A stretch of 43,515 nucleotides of DNA from a virus: positions 1 through 43,515 of the IMG/VR virus record IMGVR_UViG_3300043409_000951; one strand, given 5' to 3'. The notes under the pieces are model-generated. The model saw only the letters and a list, made by a program, of their open reading frames with translations, made no database searches and was not told where the DNA came from. This document shows, piece after piece, positions 30,513 through 38,346 of this stretch. The translations under genes and the position numbers were made by a program. Each line of letters opens with the position of its first letter. Positions within the stretch are counted from its first letter, which is position 1.

Positions 30513-31207
30513 TGGTCAGATCCTCCGCGTATGTTCACCGGCCTGTATGATGCACCGCCAGACGCCTTGACTGTGCCCGTGTCAATGATCTCCACAACAT
30601 TGGCCCACCAGTCTGCTGACGATGCAATTGTCACGCTTGCCCCCGCGTAAGACGATACCGCCGAATTGGTGTCAGCCAGTGCAATTCTGCCGTTGGTCGC
30701 ACCTGACAGCGTTGCACGATTCGTCATTGATGCTGGGGCTGTGTCAATGCCCGAGGTGTTTAAGTGCGTTGCCGCCAACCCCAAAACCCACCCAGTAGAA
30801 ACAGCCATCGCGCTGCCAAGAGCCCCTACCGAATTGCTGTTTCCGCTTACTGCTTTCGCCGAATAACTGACGCTCGTACCTGTGCCTCGATTGTACACAG
30901 GACTGCCCAAATACAGATAATTCGCATCGTCTCGATACACAGCCGCCAGCAAATGCGTCCAGTTGGTCCATGTGCCAGATGTCTCTGCCGATGATGCTGC
31001 GATGCGACAACTTACAGCACATGTCAAAATAACAAACGACCCGTTTCGCTGACTAACGTACCGATACCCCCAGCCTGTCGGGATCGTACCCACAGAAGGG
31101 CTATTATATCGCATCGCCAGCATAACGATCAGATCGCCAGCCTGATGGCTCGGCAGTGTTACGCTGGTGGCCTCAGCAGATGTCGCAGCGATGAACGACA
31201 CAGTCAT
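30509..31207 (-). CDS. Structural tail protein
   Basis: 232 aa, Ser/Thr/Ala/Gly-rich and strand-rich (TSVTLPSHQAGDLIVMLAMRY near residue 15), the pattern of galactose-binding-like or lectin-like fibre domains. Overlaps both neighbours as ATGA or GTGA. No catalytic motif. Likely a surface-exposed virion protein. Confidence 0.6.
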   Translation of the reverse strand: MTVSFIAATSAEATSVTLPSHQAGDLIVMLAMRYNSPSVGTIPTGWGYRYVSQRNGSFVILTCAVSCRIAASSAETSGTWTNWTHLLAAVYRDDANYLYLGSPVYNRGTGTSVSYSAKAVSGNSNSVGALGSAMAVSTGWVLGLAATHLNTSGIDTAPASMTNRATLSGATNGRIALADTNSAVSSYAGASVTIASSADWWANVVEIIDTGTVKASGGASYRPVNIRGGSDQ

Positions 31208-31767
31208 GTCATCACCGCTGCCGCTGCCACTGCAGCCTTAACGCTTGCAAGTGTTCGCGACGGGTCGGCCGCCGCCGGTGCGATGGTTTCATTTTGCACC
31301 CTAGCAAGCCATGCGTCAGCTTCGCTGAGTCGCTCTGCGTCCGCTCGCTGTGCAGCATAGTCGGATACGGTAGTGTCTTTGTACGGCCTGCCGCCATCAA
31401 GAGCGTAGAATGAATCGACAAGCCCGGCTGCCGTTGGATTTAGTGAGGCAACCTGCTGCACCAATCCCCATACAACGACAGCGGACGAAACCTCGATTGT
31501 CTTCAGCGTCGTCAAACTGTCGCCCCAGATTGCAGCAAAAAACTGATCCAATGCAGACCGCTGTTCTGATGTTGCCGTCAGGTACGCTGTCGCCAATGTT
31601 CCGCCCATGCTGCCATCAGGTCTGCGATACCACAATCCTTGTTCACGACTCCACTGCCGGACTCTTTGCGGCTCAATTGGGCCACTAGTCAGGGCCTGCA
31701 GTAATGACACGATCTCCGCGTCAGTTCCGGCGAGGCCTAGCGATTGAGCTTTTTCGTATGCATTCAT
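31204..31767 (-). CDS. Unknown protein upstream of tail appendages
   Basis: 187 aa, helical, Ala-rich, with a Trp/Arg motif WSREQGLWYRRPDG. No signal peptide. The ATG overlaps the upstream stop by one base (TGATGA). Ends in an Ala/Val stretch. In phages, proteins of this kind sometimes sit beside the tail tip; no family recognised. Confidence 0.6.
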   Translation of the reverse strand: MNAYEKAQSLGLAGTDAEIVSLLQALTSGPIEPQRVRQWSREQGLWYRRPDGSMGGTLATAYLTATSEQRSALDQFFAAIWGDSLTTLKTIEVSSAVVVWGLVQQVASLNPTAAGLVDSFYALDGGRPYKDTTVSDYAAQRADAERLSEADAWLARVQNETIAPAAADPSRTLASVKAAVAAAAVMT

Positions 31768-32135
31768 CAGTCATCAACCCTCACGCCAGAACTAATGCTA
31801 ATCTGCTCAAGCCCGATGCCCATTGTGTTAAGCCCTGAACTGGCCCCGATTGCCCGCGAACGAACAGCAGCGTTATAGGTCGCGTTCTGAGTGTCGGTCC
31901 CAATGCCCTGCAAATTCACGCCATGCTGGCATTGAAAGTATGCGTCCTGACATTCCCCGAGTCTCTTCATTGCCGTCCTGCAGTCGCGCATCGCTCCCCG
32001 CAGTGCGTCCTGCTGGAGCTGGCATTTGTCCGGAATAGTTGGCGGTTCCATTACTGTACCGCTCAACTGTGACTGCGTAGCCGTCGCCGCAATCGGCTCG
32101 TTCGACGCTCGTAAGATAGACTCGTCCACTGACAT
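31767..32135 (-). CDS. Cys-containing small protein
   Basis: 122 aa, MSVDESILRASNEP, with GGGAGAAA before the ATG. Central helix has evenly spaced Cys (CQLQQDALRGAMRDCR, GECQDAYFQCQHG), which could form disulfides. Its first 260 or so bases also lie in a second open frame (31873-32349). Of the two, this frame has the better start. Confidence 0.6.
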   Translation of the reverse strand: MSVDESILRASNEPIAATATQSQLSGTVMEPPTIPDKCQLQQDALRGAMRDCRTAMKRLGECQDAYFQCQHGVNLQGIGTDTQNATYNAAVRSRAIGASSGLNTMGIGLEQISISSGVRVDD

Positions 32136-32349
32136 TTTCTCCCTGACTTTTTGCTGCTAAAATTGTGTTACAGACCTGCACCGAGTGATATCCGTACGCT
32201 GATAAAATGCCCGGCGATAACGCCAGCAGCAATCGACTCAGCACCTTGCCGTAGTCGCACCACCGATACGCGTGAAATATACCGGCACCTGCCGCAAAGC
32301 ATAGCCACGAAACAACCAAAGCCCGGTAAAATTCTGTGCTCAGTTCCAT
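31873..32349 (-). CDS. Small membrane protein overlapping the 122-aa gene
   Basis: 158 aa, MELSTEFYRALVV, with two hydrophobic segments (about residues 9-25 and 38-60), then a polar tail of about 90 residues. GGAGTGAG lies 7 or more bases upstream and the start overlaps the preceding stop by 10 nt. The last 260 or so bases overlap the 122-aa gene in another frame, so the tail may be non-coding or truly dual. Holin-like or envelope role possible. Confidence 0.45.
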   Translation of the reverse strand: MELSTEFYRALVVSWLCFAAGAGIFHAYRWCDYGKVLSRLLLALSPGILSAYGYHSVQVCNTILAAKSQGENVSGRVYLTSVERADCGDGYAVTVERYSNGTANYSGQMPAPAGRTAGSDARLQDGNEETRGMSGRILSMPAWREFAGHWDRHSERDL

Positions 32350-32534
32350 ACGAGACTCACTCCGTAGCAAGTCGCCACGATCAATAATGCTGCCGATGCT
32401 GAATACACAATCCAACGCAGATCCGGTCCAATGTGTGCGAGCAGCGTCTGCGCGGTTTCTTTATCAACCGACCCCTCAAAGCCGGGCAGATTGATTTCGA
32501 TTCCGTCGTCTTTTTTGTCGTGCTCGTCACCCAT
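32340..32534 (-). CDS. Small single-span membrane protein (holin-like candidate)
   Basis: 64 aa from ATG at 32534 (MGDEHDKKDDG); a GTG two codons earlier is possible. Charged N-terminus, one C-terminal membrane segment (WIVYSASAALLIVATCYGVSL). Follows the exported thioredoxin-like gene. The size and layout fit a holin or other small membrane protein, but no family is recognised. Confidence 0.55.
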   Translation of the reverse strand: MGDEHDKKDDGIEINLPGFEGSVDKETAQTLLAHIGPDLRWIVYSASAALLIVATCYGVSLVWN

Positions 32535-32579
32535 CGCCACCCGTCCGGCTGGATTCCTTTACTTGTTTTCACCACTATG

Positions 32580-32993
32580 CTAATCACCAGAGGCTCCAGA
32601 CGCAACACAATCCGACACGATGCCGCTCAGCGTCCCCCGCGCGTACCCTGTCCGCGTGACCTGTTTCCCGCTCGAATCGACCCACCGAAAAGCCGGAATC
32701 TGTCCTGAAAATTTCACGAATCGAATCTCCACTGGCAATTCTCCGGCCATCGCCAGATCCGCTTTCAGCACTCGACACGGCGCACACCATTCCTCAGTAT
32801 GAATTTCCAACACCGGCTTTGCCGCCGCTGCCTTTGGTGCAGCTTTCGCCTCCAGATCGCTGACACGGGATTCCAACGCTGCCACCCTCGCAAGTAGTGT
32901 GACTGCGTCCGCAACGGTCGAAGGCGACTCGTCCGCAATTCCAGCCAACGACAACGCCACGCAAGATGCCATAAAAATCAATAGCGTTCGCAT
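32580..32993 (-). CDS. Exported thioredoxin-like protein
   Basis: 137 aa. Signal peptide (MRTLLIFMASCVALSLAG), a short coiled coil at about 28-50, an Ala/Lys linker, then a thioredoxin-like domain with TEEWCAPCRVLKADL: the CAPC active site is at residues 70-73. Acts outside the cytoplasm, reducing or forming disulfides. The ATG overlaps the peptidase stop (TGATG). A secreted disulfide enzyme next to a Cys-containing peptidase and a Cys-containing small protein suggests that they work together (inference). Confidence 0.8.
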   Translation of the reverse strand: MRTLLIFMASCVALSLAGIADESPSTVADAVTLLARVAALESRVSDLEAKAAPKAAAAKPVLEIHTEEWCAPCRVLKADLAMAGELPVEIRFVKFSGQIPAFRWVDSSGKQVTRTGYARGTLSGIVSDCVASGASGD

Positions 32994-33844
32994 CAGAAGT
33001 ATCCTCCACCTTGTGTGATTCTGTCATACCGTTCCACCATTCGATCCGGTGCCAGCAAAAAGCCCCCGAACGGCTCGCATTGCGTTTTTTGCAATGCGTC
33101 ATAACAACGCCGACTCATCAGGTAGTAGCCATCGCCGTGAGAATTCCAGACAGCCAGATACCACTGGTTATCGTGCTCTTCAGCCCAGATGATTTCGGTC
33201 GCATGTCCACCGCCAGACCGAGGTTCCGAATCCATGCACCTCCGCCCGTCGACCTGCTTCCACGACACACCCCAAAAGGTGCCAATATGAATTGACGAAC
33301 CTGCAGCAACAGCCGCCAGTGCTCCGTCCCAATCCGGCATTGGCCCCGACTCTGTGACGTGGGCCGCTTCAATCTTCAGCCCGCTGCAATGTCTGCGAAA
33401 CTCTGTTGCACTCCGGCACCACCGAGAGTACGGCCATGCGGATTCAATCGGAATTCCCGCAGCCAATCCCAGCTTCAAAACGCCGTCGACCAGCAACCGC
33501 ACACCGCTGTGAATTGACGTGCCCTGATCCTTTCCGACCTGCCCTTCGCTCATCAGGAATTCACTGGCCTGATAGGCGTACGTCTCCGACAATGTCGGCA
33601 TGACCTGACGCCCCGAACAGTACCACGTGCGGTATTCCTCGCCGTTCGCCGTCGCGTTCCCCTGGCAATCGTTTCGCGATTGCCGTTCCACCTGCATCAC
33701 CCGAAGCGGACTGTTTTTCGGATCGCGAAGCACGTCCAGATAACCGCTGAAGTCAGACGCCCTGACCACAGGCACCGACATTGTTTCTGTAACTGCTATC
33801 CGCTCTGCGTCAGAAGGCCTGAACAATCCGCTATTTCCTGGCAT
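32993..33844 (-). CDS. Papain-like (C1 family) cysteine peptidase
   Basis: 283 aa from the ATG at 33844, with AGGAGATACACCA upstream. A papain-like triad is visible in order: Cys60 in SRNDCQGNATANGEE, His214 in GGGHATEIIW, Asn234 in AVWNSHGDGYY. No signal peptide is evident with this start. It could be a virion-associated or released peptidase acting on surface protein, or take the place of a muralytic enzyme, since no classical lysin is found. Planctomycete-type hosts with proteinaceous envelopes would fit (inference). Confidence 0.8.
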   Translation of the reverse strand: MPGNSGLFRPSDAERIAVTETMSVPVVRASDFSGYLDVLRDPKNSPLRVMQVERQSRNDCQGNATANGEEYRTWYCSGRQVMPTLSETYAYQASEFLMSEGQVGKDQGTSIHSGVRLLVDGVLKLGLAAGIPIESAWPYSRWCRSATEFRRHCSGLKIEAAHVTESGPMPDWDGALAAVAAGSSIHIGTFWGVSWKQVDGRRCMDSEPRSGGGHATEIIWAEEHDNQWYLAVWNSHGDGYYLMSRRCYDALQKTQCEPFGGFLLAPDRMVERYDRITQGGGYF

Positions 33845-34526
33845 TGGTGTATCTCCTGATCCATGCAGCCTGCTTTTGTGCAGTCCATCCGTCACCACCA
33901 AACGCCACAGACTCAGCCCGAAGCAATGGCAGAAAAGAATCCTTTCTTGCCTGCAGATTCGCCGCACCGAACCACTCGGCCGCCATCGCTTCGGACGTGA
34001 TTTCCCCGCGTTCCAATCTGTCCGCTAAGTCCCCCTGTGCCGCTCGCCACGCCCGCTCGTACGCCAGAAAAGCCACAGCCACATCATCGGCTGGAATGTC
34101 CGGATTCGGCTGTATCGGATCAGTCTGCTGAACTGACCGAACCGTCAGCCCTCGCCGCCGCATTTCTGACAGATCCTGACTGCCCGCCGGTAAGATTATC
34201 AACTCAACAGAACCTGCTGCCAGTCCTCGCAAGACATAGCCGTTTGCCCTCGTGACTTGCCGTTCTTCCAGCCCTTTGCCGCCAGCGAATTTCGAGAAGA
34301 TAACTGACCCTGATTTCGCCGGAGTGACCTGCACGACTCCCGGAGGCGAGGGAATGATATGCAAGGCAACATCCGACGAAATCAGGTAGAGTTCATCGGT
34401 CGCGAATTCCTCGACCTCAGGCGGTTGTGGGGCTTCCTCGATCTCTTCCCGAGGCGGTCGCATACCTTCCGGGAAGTCGATAGTCGGCGGTTGAAACAGA
34501 CAGCACAACAGCAGCAGAATCTGCAT
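33831..34526 (-). CDS. Exported unknown protein
   Basis: 231 aa from the ATG at 34526, AAGGAG 8 bases upstream. Short signal peptide (MQILLLLCCLFQPP) with a possible lipobox-like LCC, then a Pro/Glu-rich stretch. A beta-rich domain (DELYLISSDVALHIIPS) follows, then a helical domain. No enzyme motif. Between exported proteins in the lysis-candidate region; might be a lipoprotein/spanin-like partner. Confidence 0.6.
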   Translation of the reverse strand: MQILLLLCCLFQPPTIDFPEGMRPPREEIEEAPQPPEVEEFATDELYLISSDVALHIIPSPPGVVQVTPAKSGSVIFSKFAGGKGLEERQVTRANGYVLRGLAAGSVELIILPAGSQDLSEMRRRGLTVRSVQQTDPIQPNPDIPADDVAVAFLAYERAWRAAQGDLADRLERGEITSEAMAAEWFGAANLQARKDSFLPLLRAESVAFGGDGWTAQKQAAWIRRYTNARK

Positions 34527-34531
34527 CACAA

Positions 34532-34987
34532 TCACTCCTTGCAGGCTGCCACAATCGCAGACGCCTTAGCCGCTGGCAATGTCATAAACGTTCCGATGCC
34601 ATGATCGACGATTCGCAGAGCCGCTGGCGTGTCAATTTGGTATCGCCCGACGTCTGCAGGCAGTCCGGTCTTCTTCGCTTTCCGGCGTTCCTCTCCCCGC
34701 AGTCGTCGACATTCGGCCAGAATCTTCGACGCCCCCGCGTTCCGCTGTTTTACTGCTAACTTCGCGTCTGAGTTGTGATCAGACACTGACTGCTGCACTT
34801 CCTGATCGTTGTCAATTCCACGGCATTTTTTCAGGAAATTGATCAGCATTGGCCCGAGTGTACTAATCAGCGAAAGGATCGTTATCGGATCAAATTGGAC
34901 CGTCTGACCCTCGTCGCCTTCGCAGACCATCGCCCCGGTTTTGTTCGCCACGGTTTTGAAGAAATCGTCTACCAGCTTATTTGCCAC
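34532..34987 (-). CDS. Unknown protein of the lysis-candidate region
   Basis: 151 aa from GTG with GGAGG upstream. Has a hydrophobic segment (DPITILSLISTLGPMLINFLKK) that may be membrane-associated, then a basic helical region (RRLRGEERRKAKK). No family recognised. Overlaps the previous gene by 11 nt. Confidence 0.6.
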   Translation of the reverse strand: MANKLVDDFFKTVANKTGAMVCEGDEGQTVQFDPITILSLISTLGPMLINFLKKCRGIDNDQEVQQSVSDHNSDAKLAVKQRNAGASKILAECRRLRGEERRKAKKTGLPADVGRYQIDTPAALRIVDHGIGTFMTLPAAKASAIVAACKE

Positions 34988-35366
34988 GCCTGCACCTCCA
35001 AACCCAAATCCCGTAAACCCTGACCGCCGACCACATGGCCAGCCGTCGATATTTGCCTACACCAGCCTCACGCAACAGCCGCAAAAAAATCGCGTCCATG
35101 ATTGTCCTGTCTTCGATACACGTTGCCTCGTTGCATCCGATGTCATGCCAGAGACTGGCCCAGCGATATTCAGGCGAAAGAGGATGCCCGAAAATCCACT
35201 GTGACCACCACGGGATTGACGCGCCGTCCCATGAAAAATCGGCCCGAAGGCTATGCCCAACATAGGTGCCGCCCAACCACATATTGATTTCGATCGGCCT
35301 CAGCAGCGTCAATCGCTGGCCGTCGCTGCAGACTGGAAGATCGTTGCCGTTTGTGATTGTGCTCAC
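34977..35366 (-). CDS. DUF1353 family protein
   Basis: 129 aa from GTG overlapping the DUF1508 stop (GTGA). The core FSWDGASIPWWSQWIFG then SLWHDIGC and DAIFLRLLREAGV is the DUF1353 signature, found in many phages, often near lysis genes. Biochemical function unknown. The conserved Trp/His/Asp residues hint at a small enzyme or metal site. Confidence 0.8.
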   Translation of the reverse strand: MSTITNGNDLPVCSDGQRLTLLRPIEINMWLGGTYVGHSLRADFSWDGASIPWWSQWIFGHPLSPEYRWASLWHDIGCNEATCIEDRTIMDAIFLRLLREAGVGKYRRLAMWSAVRVYGIWVWRCRRGK

Positions 35367-35581
35367 TGGCCCGCATCCCGCTTTGATTTTGCGTACAGCT
35401 TTTCAAGCTGTCCTTTCAAAAAATCCTCAATCATCCCCTGAATAAAATTCTCCAGTGTCTCAACAGCCGACTCCCGTCGCGTGTAGCCCTCGCTCGTGTA
35501 GAGCCTCTCGCCGTTGACGTGCTTGATCGAAGTGTACCACTGTCCGTCTTCGCCCTCAAAATACTCAACTCGGTACTTCAT
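35363..35581 (-). CDS. DUF1508-like small protein
   Basis: 72 aa, MKYRVEYFEGEDGQWY, preceded by AAAAGGCGACAGCG. The pattern GEDGQWYTSIKHVNGERLYTS followed by a Ser/Glu helix resembles the YegP/DUF1508 fold (a strand-turn-strand repeat). Function unknown. First gene after the non-coding region and its terminator. Confidence 0.7.
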   Translation of the reverse strand: MKYRVEYFEGEDGQWYTSIKHVNGERLYTSEGYTRRESAVETLENFIQGMIEDFLKGQLEKLYAKSKRDAGQ

Positions 35582-35615
35582 CGCTGTCGCCTTTTCGATT
35601 TGTGTTTTGTGTGTG

Positions 35616-35666
35616 AAAAAACAGGGGGCAGGGTTTTCCGGACACAACCCCGAAAAGCTCCCTGCC
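35616..35666 (-). terminator. Large terminator hairpin before the DUF1508 gene
   Basis: Outer stem GGCAGGG/CCCTGCC (35627-35633 with 35660-35666), inner stem TTTTC-GG/CC-GAAAA, followed on the minus strand by CCCCCTGTTTTTT (A-run 35616-35621). It would stop transcripts coming from the primase-helicase side. Confidence 0.7.
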
Positions 35667-35674
35667 AAGCTCGA

Positions 35675-35686
35675 CCCTCGCGAGGG
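35675..35686. repeat. Perfect 12-bp palindrome
   Basis: CCCTCGCGAGGG, a symmetrical site in the non-coding region. Could bind a dimeric regulator, or be part of the origin or a packaging element. Confidence 0.5.
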
Positions 35687-35839
35687 ACCGCACGGGGGAA
35701 CCAGGCTCCCTGTCGCGTGAATCATACCACGCATTTTTTTTCCGGCTACCTCAGATCGCTGACCCCAAAAAGATACTTCCCGCACGCACACGTGAAAGAG
35801 AATCCTGCCCAAAACAGCCCAAAAGGAAGCGAAGCAGGG

Positions 35840-36019
35840 GGGGTATATGGAAATAAGGAAAAATCTCTCTTTTTTATATGTATTACCAGTCTTTTTACTC
35901 GAAAAGATAATTCCCTGCCCCTCGGGAATTATCTGGAATTATGTGGAATTATCTCCCGGACCCCCGAAATAGCTCCGGGAAATTTCCAGGCTGATTCCCC
36001 GATAATTCCGGCCCGAAAA
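35840..36019. other. Candidate replication origin: phased repeats and AT-rich tract
   Basis: In the 440-base gap next to the primase-helicase gene, GGAATTATC or a one-base variant occurs three times at exactly 10-base steps (35925, 35935, 35945). Inverted copies GATAATTCC lie on each side (35906-35914, 36001-36009). A CCCGGA/TCCGGG hairpin (35955-35979) lies between. An AT-rich tract (about 35855-35912) flanks it. The rest of the gap (35687-35840) shows no gene I can support. Confidence 0.55.
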
Positions 36020-38185
36020 TCACTCAGAATTTTCCAGACTCATCCACAACGTGACCGGCTTTGTCGCTGCCTCGCTGACCTGAGATGTCACCAATTCGCT
36101 CGCCAAGAGCGTCTGTAAAACCTCCTGCCGCTGTTTTGGTGTCAGCTTGCGTGTCCTCCGCGTGATTTCTGTCATCGTCCACCAGCCCCCAGGCCGCTCC
36201 AGAAGCAGCGAACGCACCTGGTTGACCTGTCGCTCGAAGTCGCTGCCGCTGACGTGCCTATCGGCCGCCTGAAGCATCCTGCGCGTTAGCCAGTTGTTGA
36301 GGCGGATTGCCCGGTCCGCATCCTCAAGCTGGATCGTCGGCCAATCCTCGCCCTCGGCCCGCGAACAGGCAAACAGCAGGGCCAGCTTGTTTGTTTTCTC
36401 GGCCGCCCGTGACCAGATCGCCGACCGGATTGGTGACTCGCTCATCCGCCGTTTGCTGATGTCAATTGTGTGCTGATGCAGCCGCTTGTGGGCAGACTCG
36501 TCCCTGTCCACCCTCCGGGGATGCGCTCCCCCGGTTGCACCTGCCAGATTACCCGCGTGCGTTTTTAGGTCCAGCCACCACCGTGCCCTCTCGATGATCG
36601 CTTCTGGAATCTCATTCTCCGACGGCTCCTGATAATCCACGTATTTTCGCGACTCGAAAACCAGACACCTTCCGATCAATCCGCCTTTGAGATTGTCTTC
36701 GGTTAAACTCTCCCAGAAGCCCTCAGGTACGCTTGTACCGTACACCACAGCGTGCGGGTACAATAGCCGCTTAACCTTATTCCGATCCCCGTAGGCATCC
36801 GAAATCCATTCGCTATCGGCAGAGGAAAACAACTGCATCAGGACCGCCGAAATCTGCACCAGATGCGGACTGCCCCGGTCCTGCATTGCCATTACAAGGT
36901 GGCCAATTTCATCCAATTGGAACAGCGTCAGCCACTGTTCCGCCATCGTCGATATGATCCCGGCATGACTGCCGATTCGCTCCGGCCCCACCACCTCATT
37001 GTGACCGGCTCCCCGAATGATATTGCGGTTTAGCTTTCGCGAATGATCCTTGCCGCCTCCAGACGGTGCCAAGCCGATCACAAATAGATTTGTTCGCGTG
37101 CGAACCTTGTCGACCACCTTACCGCCGGTCAGCGTCGACATCAGCGACAACGCCCCAGCCAGTGCCAGCTCCGGCAGCGGGTAGTGTGCCGTGCTCAGGT
37201 TGTGACTCATCACATCGCCAATAAGCCCGGGAATGTGTGTCAGTTCTTCGGGAAGTTTTGCGTCGTTGGCTGTCGTCTGGATTTGTGCCACTGGCTTCGG
37301 GGTAATAATGCCAGACAGATCCACCCCACTCAGATCCACATCGGGAAACGCTGTCGGCAGTTTGGCCGCTCGTGCCGTGCCGTTTTTCCGTCCGTTGACG
37401 GTTGCTTCCTGCAGTTCCGAATCTCTGAGTGGCGGAGTGTTCCGCATGTTCCACCCGCGCAACAGATCCAGCACCTGTTCATCGCTGAGACGGTTGCCGA
37501 TGTTGTCAGTAAAGGCATGCAGATTGCCAGACAATCGAAACGCCGCGTTCCGCAGATTGCCCTTTGTCTCGCCTGGTATTGTGTCCGCGTAAGCCTGTGC
37601 CCGTGTCAGGATGTCGCCGGACACCAGCCCAGACGCCACAGCCCTTGGCGGTACTACAGTCTGCTGTGTCGGTGTCAGGTACTCACCGCAGATCGCATCA
37701 ATAGCCGTCTGGCCGTCGCCAATCGACTCGAAGCCTGTGACCACCTCGCCGGTTATCGCCCAAAATCTCGCGTGGTCATAGCATTCCAACTGCTGCTTAT
37801 CATCGCCGAATTTTCGGACACAGGTTGCCCCGGCTGGCTTGCGTGCCTGCGTCAAAAATTTTATCCCCTGTCCGCTCGGCGAATACTCACCGTAAGCCAC
37901 GCCTCGCAATTGTTCGGCGATAGGTTTTGCCCAGTCCCGCAGACGTCCCTGATCGTCAAGGCAGTTGTCCAGATCAATGCCGGTAAACGGATCTTCGATT
38001 CCAATTGCAATCCGCTGATGTTGTGCGACTGAATCGAAGTCTGTCCAAGTGTTCGCGTCGTTCGACTTTGCCCAGGTCTGACCGTCAGCCTGAAGCGGGA
38101 TTTTTGTCCCGTTGTGCATCCCCCACCGCATCCACCGGCGATAGGATTTCAGCTCGTCGGGAACTCGTCTGTAGTAGTCGATCAT
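36020..38185 (-). CDS. Primase-polymerase / helicase fusion
   Basis: 721 aa. The N-terminal domain (to about 170) is archaeo-eukaryotic primase-like: GIDLDN (69-74) gives the metal-binding Asp pair, SGQGIKF (104-110) stands where family members have a His-containing motif, and RFWAITG (140-146) is the third motif. The C-terminal DUF3987-like ATPase has GLAPSGGGKDHS (371-382, an atypical Walker A with GKD) and LFQLDE (421-426, Walker B). It primes and unwinds DNA for phage replication. A terminator and a duplicated 19-bp element lie upstream. No clear ribosome-binding site precedes the ATG. Confidence 0.82.
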   Translation of the reverse strand: MIDYYRRVPDELKSYRRWMRWGMHNGTKIPLQADGQTWAKSNDANTWTDFDSVAQHQRIAIGIEDPFTGIDLDNCLDDQGRLRDWAKPIAEQLRGVAYGEYSPSGQGIKFLTQARKPAGATCVRKFGDDKQQLECYDHARFWAITGEVVTGFESIGDGQTAIDAICGEYLTPTQQTVVPPRAVASGLVSGDILTRAQAYADTIPGETKGNLRNAAFRLSGNLHAFTDNIGNRLSDEQVLDLLRGWNMRNTPPLRDSELQEATVNGRKNGTARAAKLPTAFPDVDLSGVDLSGIITPKPVAQIQTTANDAKLPEELTHIPGLIGDVMSHNLSTAHYPLPELALAGALSLMSTLTGGKVVDKVRTRTNLFVIGLAPSGGGKDHSRKLNRNIIRGAGHNEVVGPERIGSHAGIISTMAEQWLTLFQLDEIGHLVMAMQDRGSPHLVQISAVLMQLFSSADSEWISDAYGDRNKVKRLLYPHAVVYGTSVPEGFWESLTEDNLKGGLIGRCLVFESRKYVDYQEPSENEIPEAIIERARWWLDLKTHAGNLAGATGGAHPRRVDRDESAHKRLHQHTIDISKRRMSESPIRSAIWSRAAEKTNKLALLFACSRAEGEDWPTIQLEDADRAIRLNNWLTRRMLQAADRHVSGSDFERQVNQVRSLLLERPGGWWTMTEITRRTRKLTPKQRQEVLQTLLASELVTSQVSEAATKPVTLWMSLENSE

Positions 38186-38199
38186 GATTCAAAACCCAA

Positions 38200-38243
38200 T
38201 AAAAAAACCCGCCCTGCCGGGTCGAAGTCCGGCAAGACGGGTT
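38200..38243 (-). terminator. Strong terminator upstream of the primase-helicase gene
   Basis: 15-bp stem (38206-38220 with 38229-38243), 8-base loop, followed on the minus strand by a run of seven T (38201-38207). Two C/A mismatches on the plus strand become G-U pairs in minus-strand RNA, which fits the direction of transcription. Confidence 0.85.
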
Positions 38244-38320
38244 AAGATCCGGCGGTAGTATCCGCCGAAATTGTGTCATGTTTTCGCCGCTCGCTTCGAC
38301 TCGTGCGACGTCAACCTGTG

Positions 38321-38339
38321 TCAGATGTCAAGCGTTGCT
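38321..38339 (-). repeat. 19-bp duplicated upstream element, copy 2
   Basis: TCAGATGTCAAGCGTTGCT, one mismatch from 39218-39236. On the minus strand it reads AGCAACGCTTGACATCTGA, containing TTGACA, a perfect -35 hexamer. It lies upstream of the primase-helicase gene; no good -10 seen at normal spacing. Confidence 0.55.
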
Positions 38340-38346
38340 GGACGGC

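Noticed and set aside
35582-36019. Hidden gene in the 440-base gap
   Set aside because: Open stretches on either strand are short and lack starts with ribosome-binding sites. The minus frame above the DUF1508 start runs through a terminator hairpin.
37184-38032. 282-codon open frame on the plus strand
   Set aside because: It is antisense to the primase-helicase gene, has a Cys/Arg-rich composition unlike a folded protein, and lacks a ribosome-binding site. A by-product of the codon use of the real gene.
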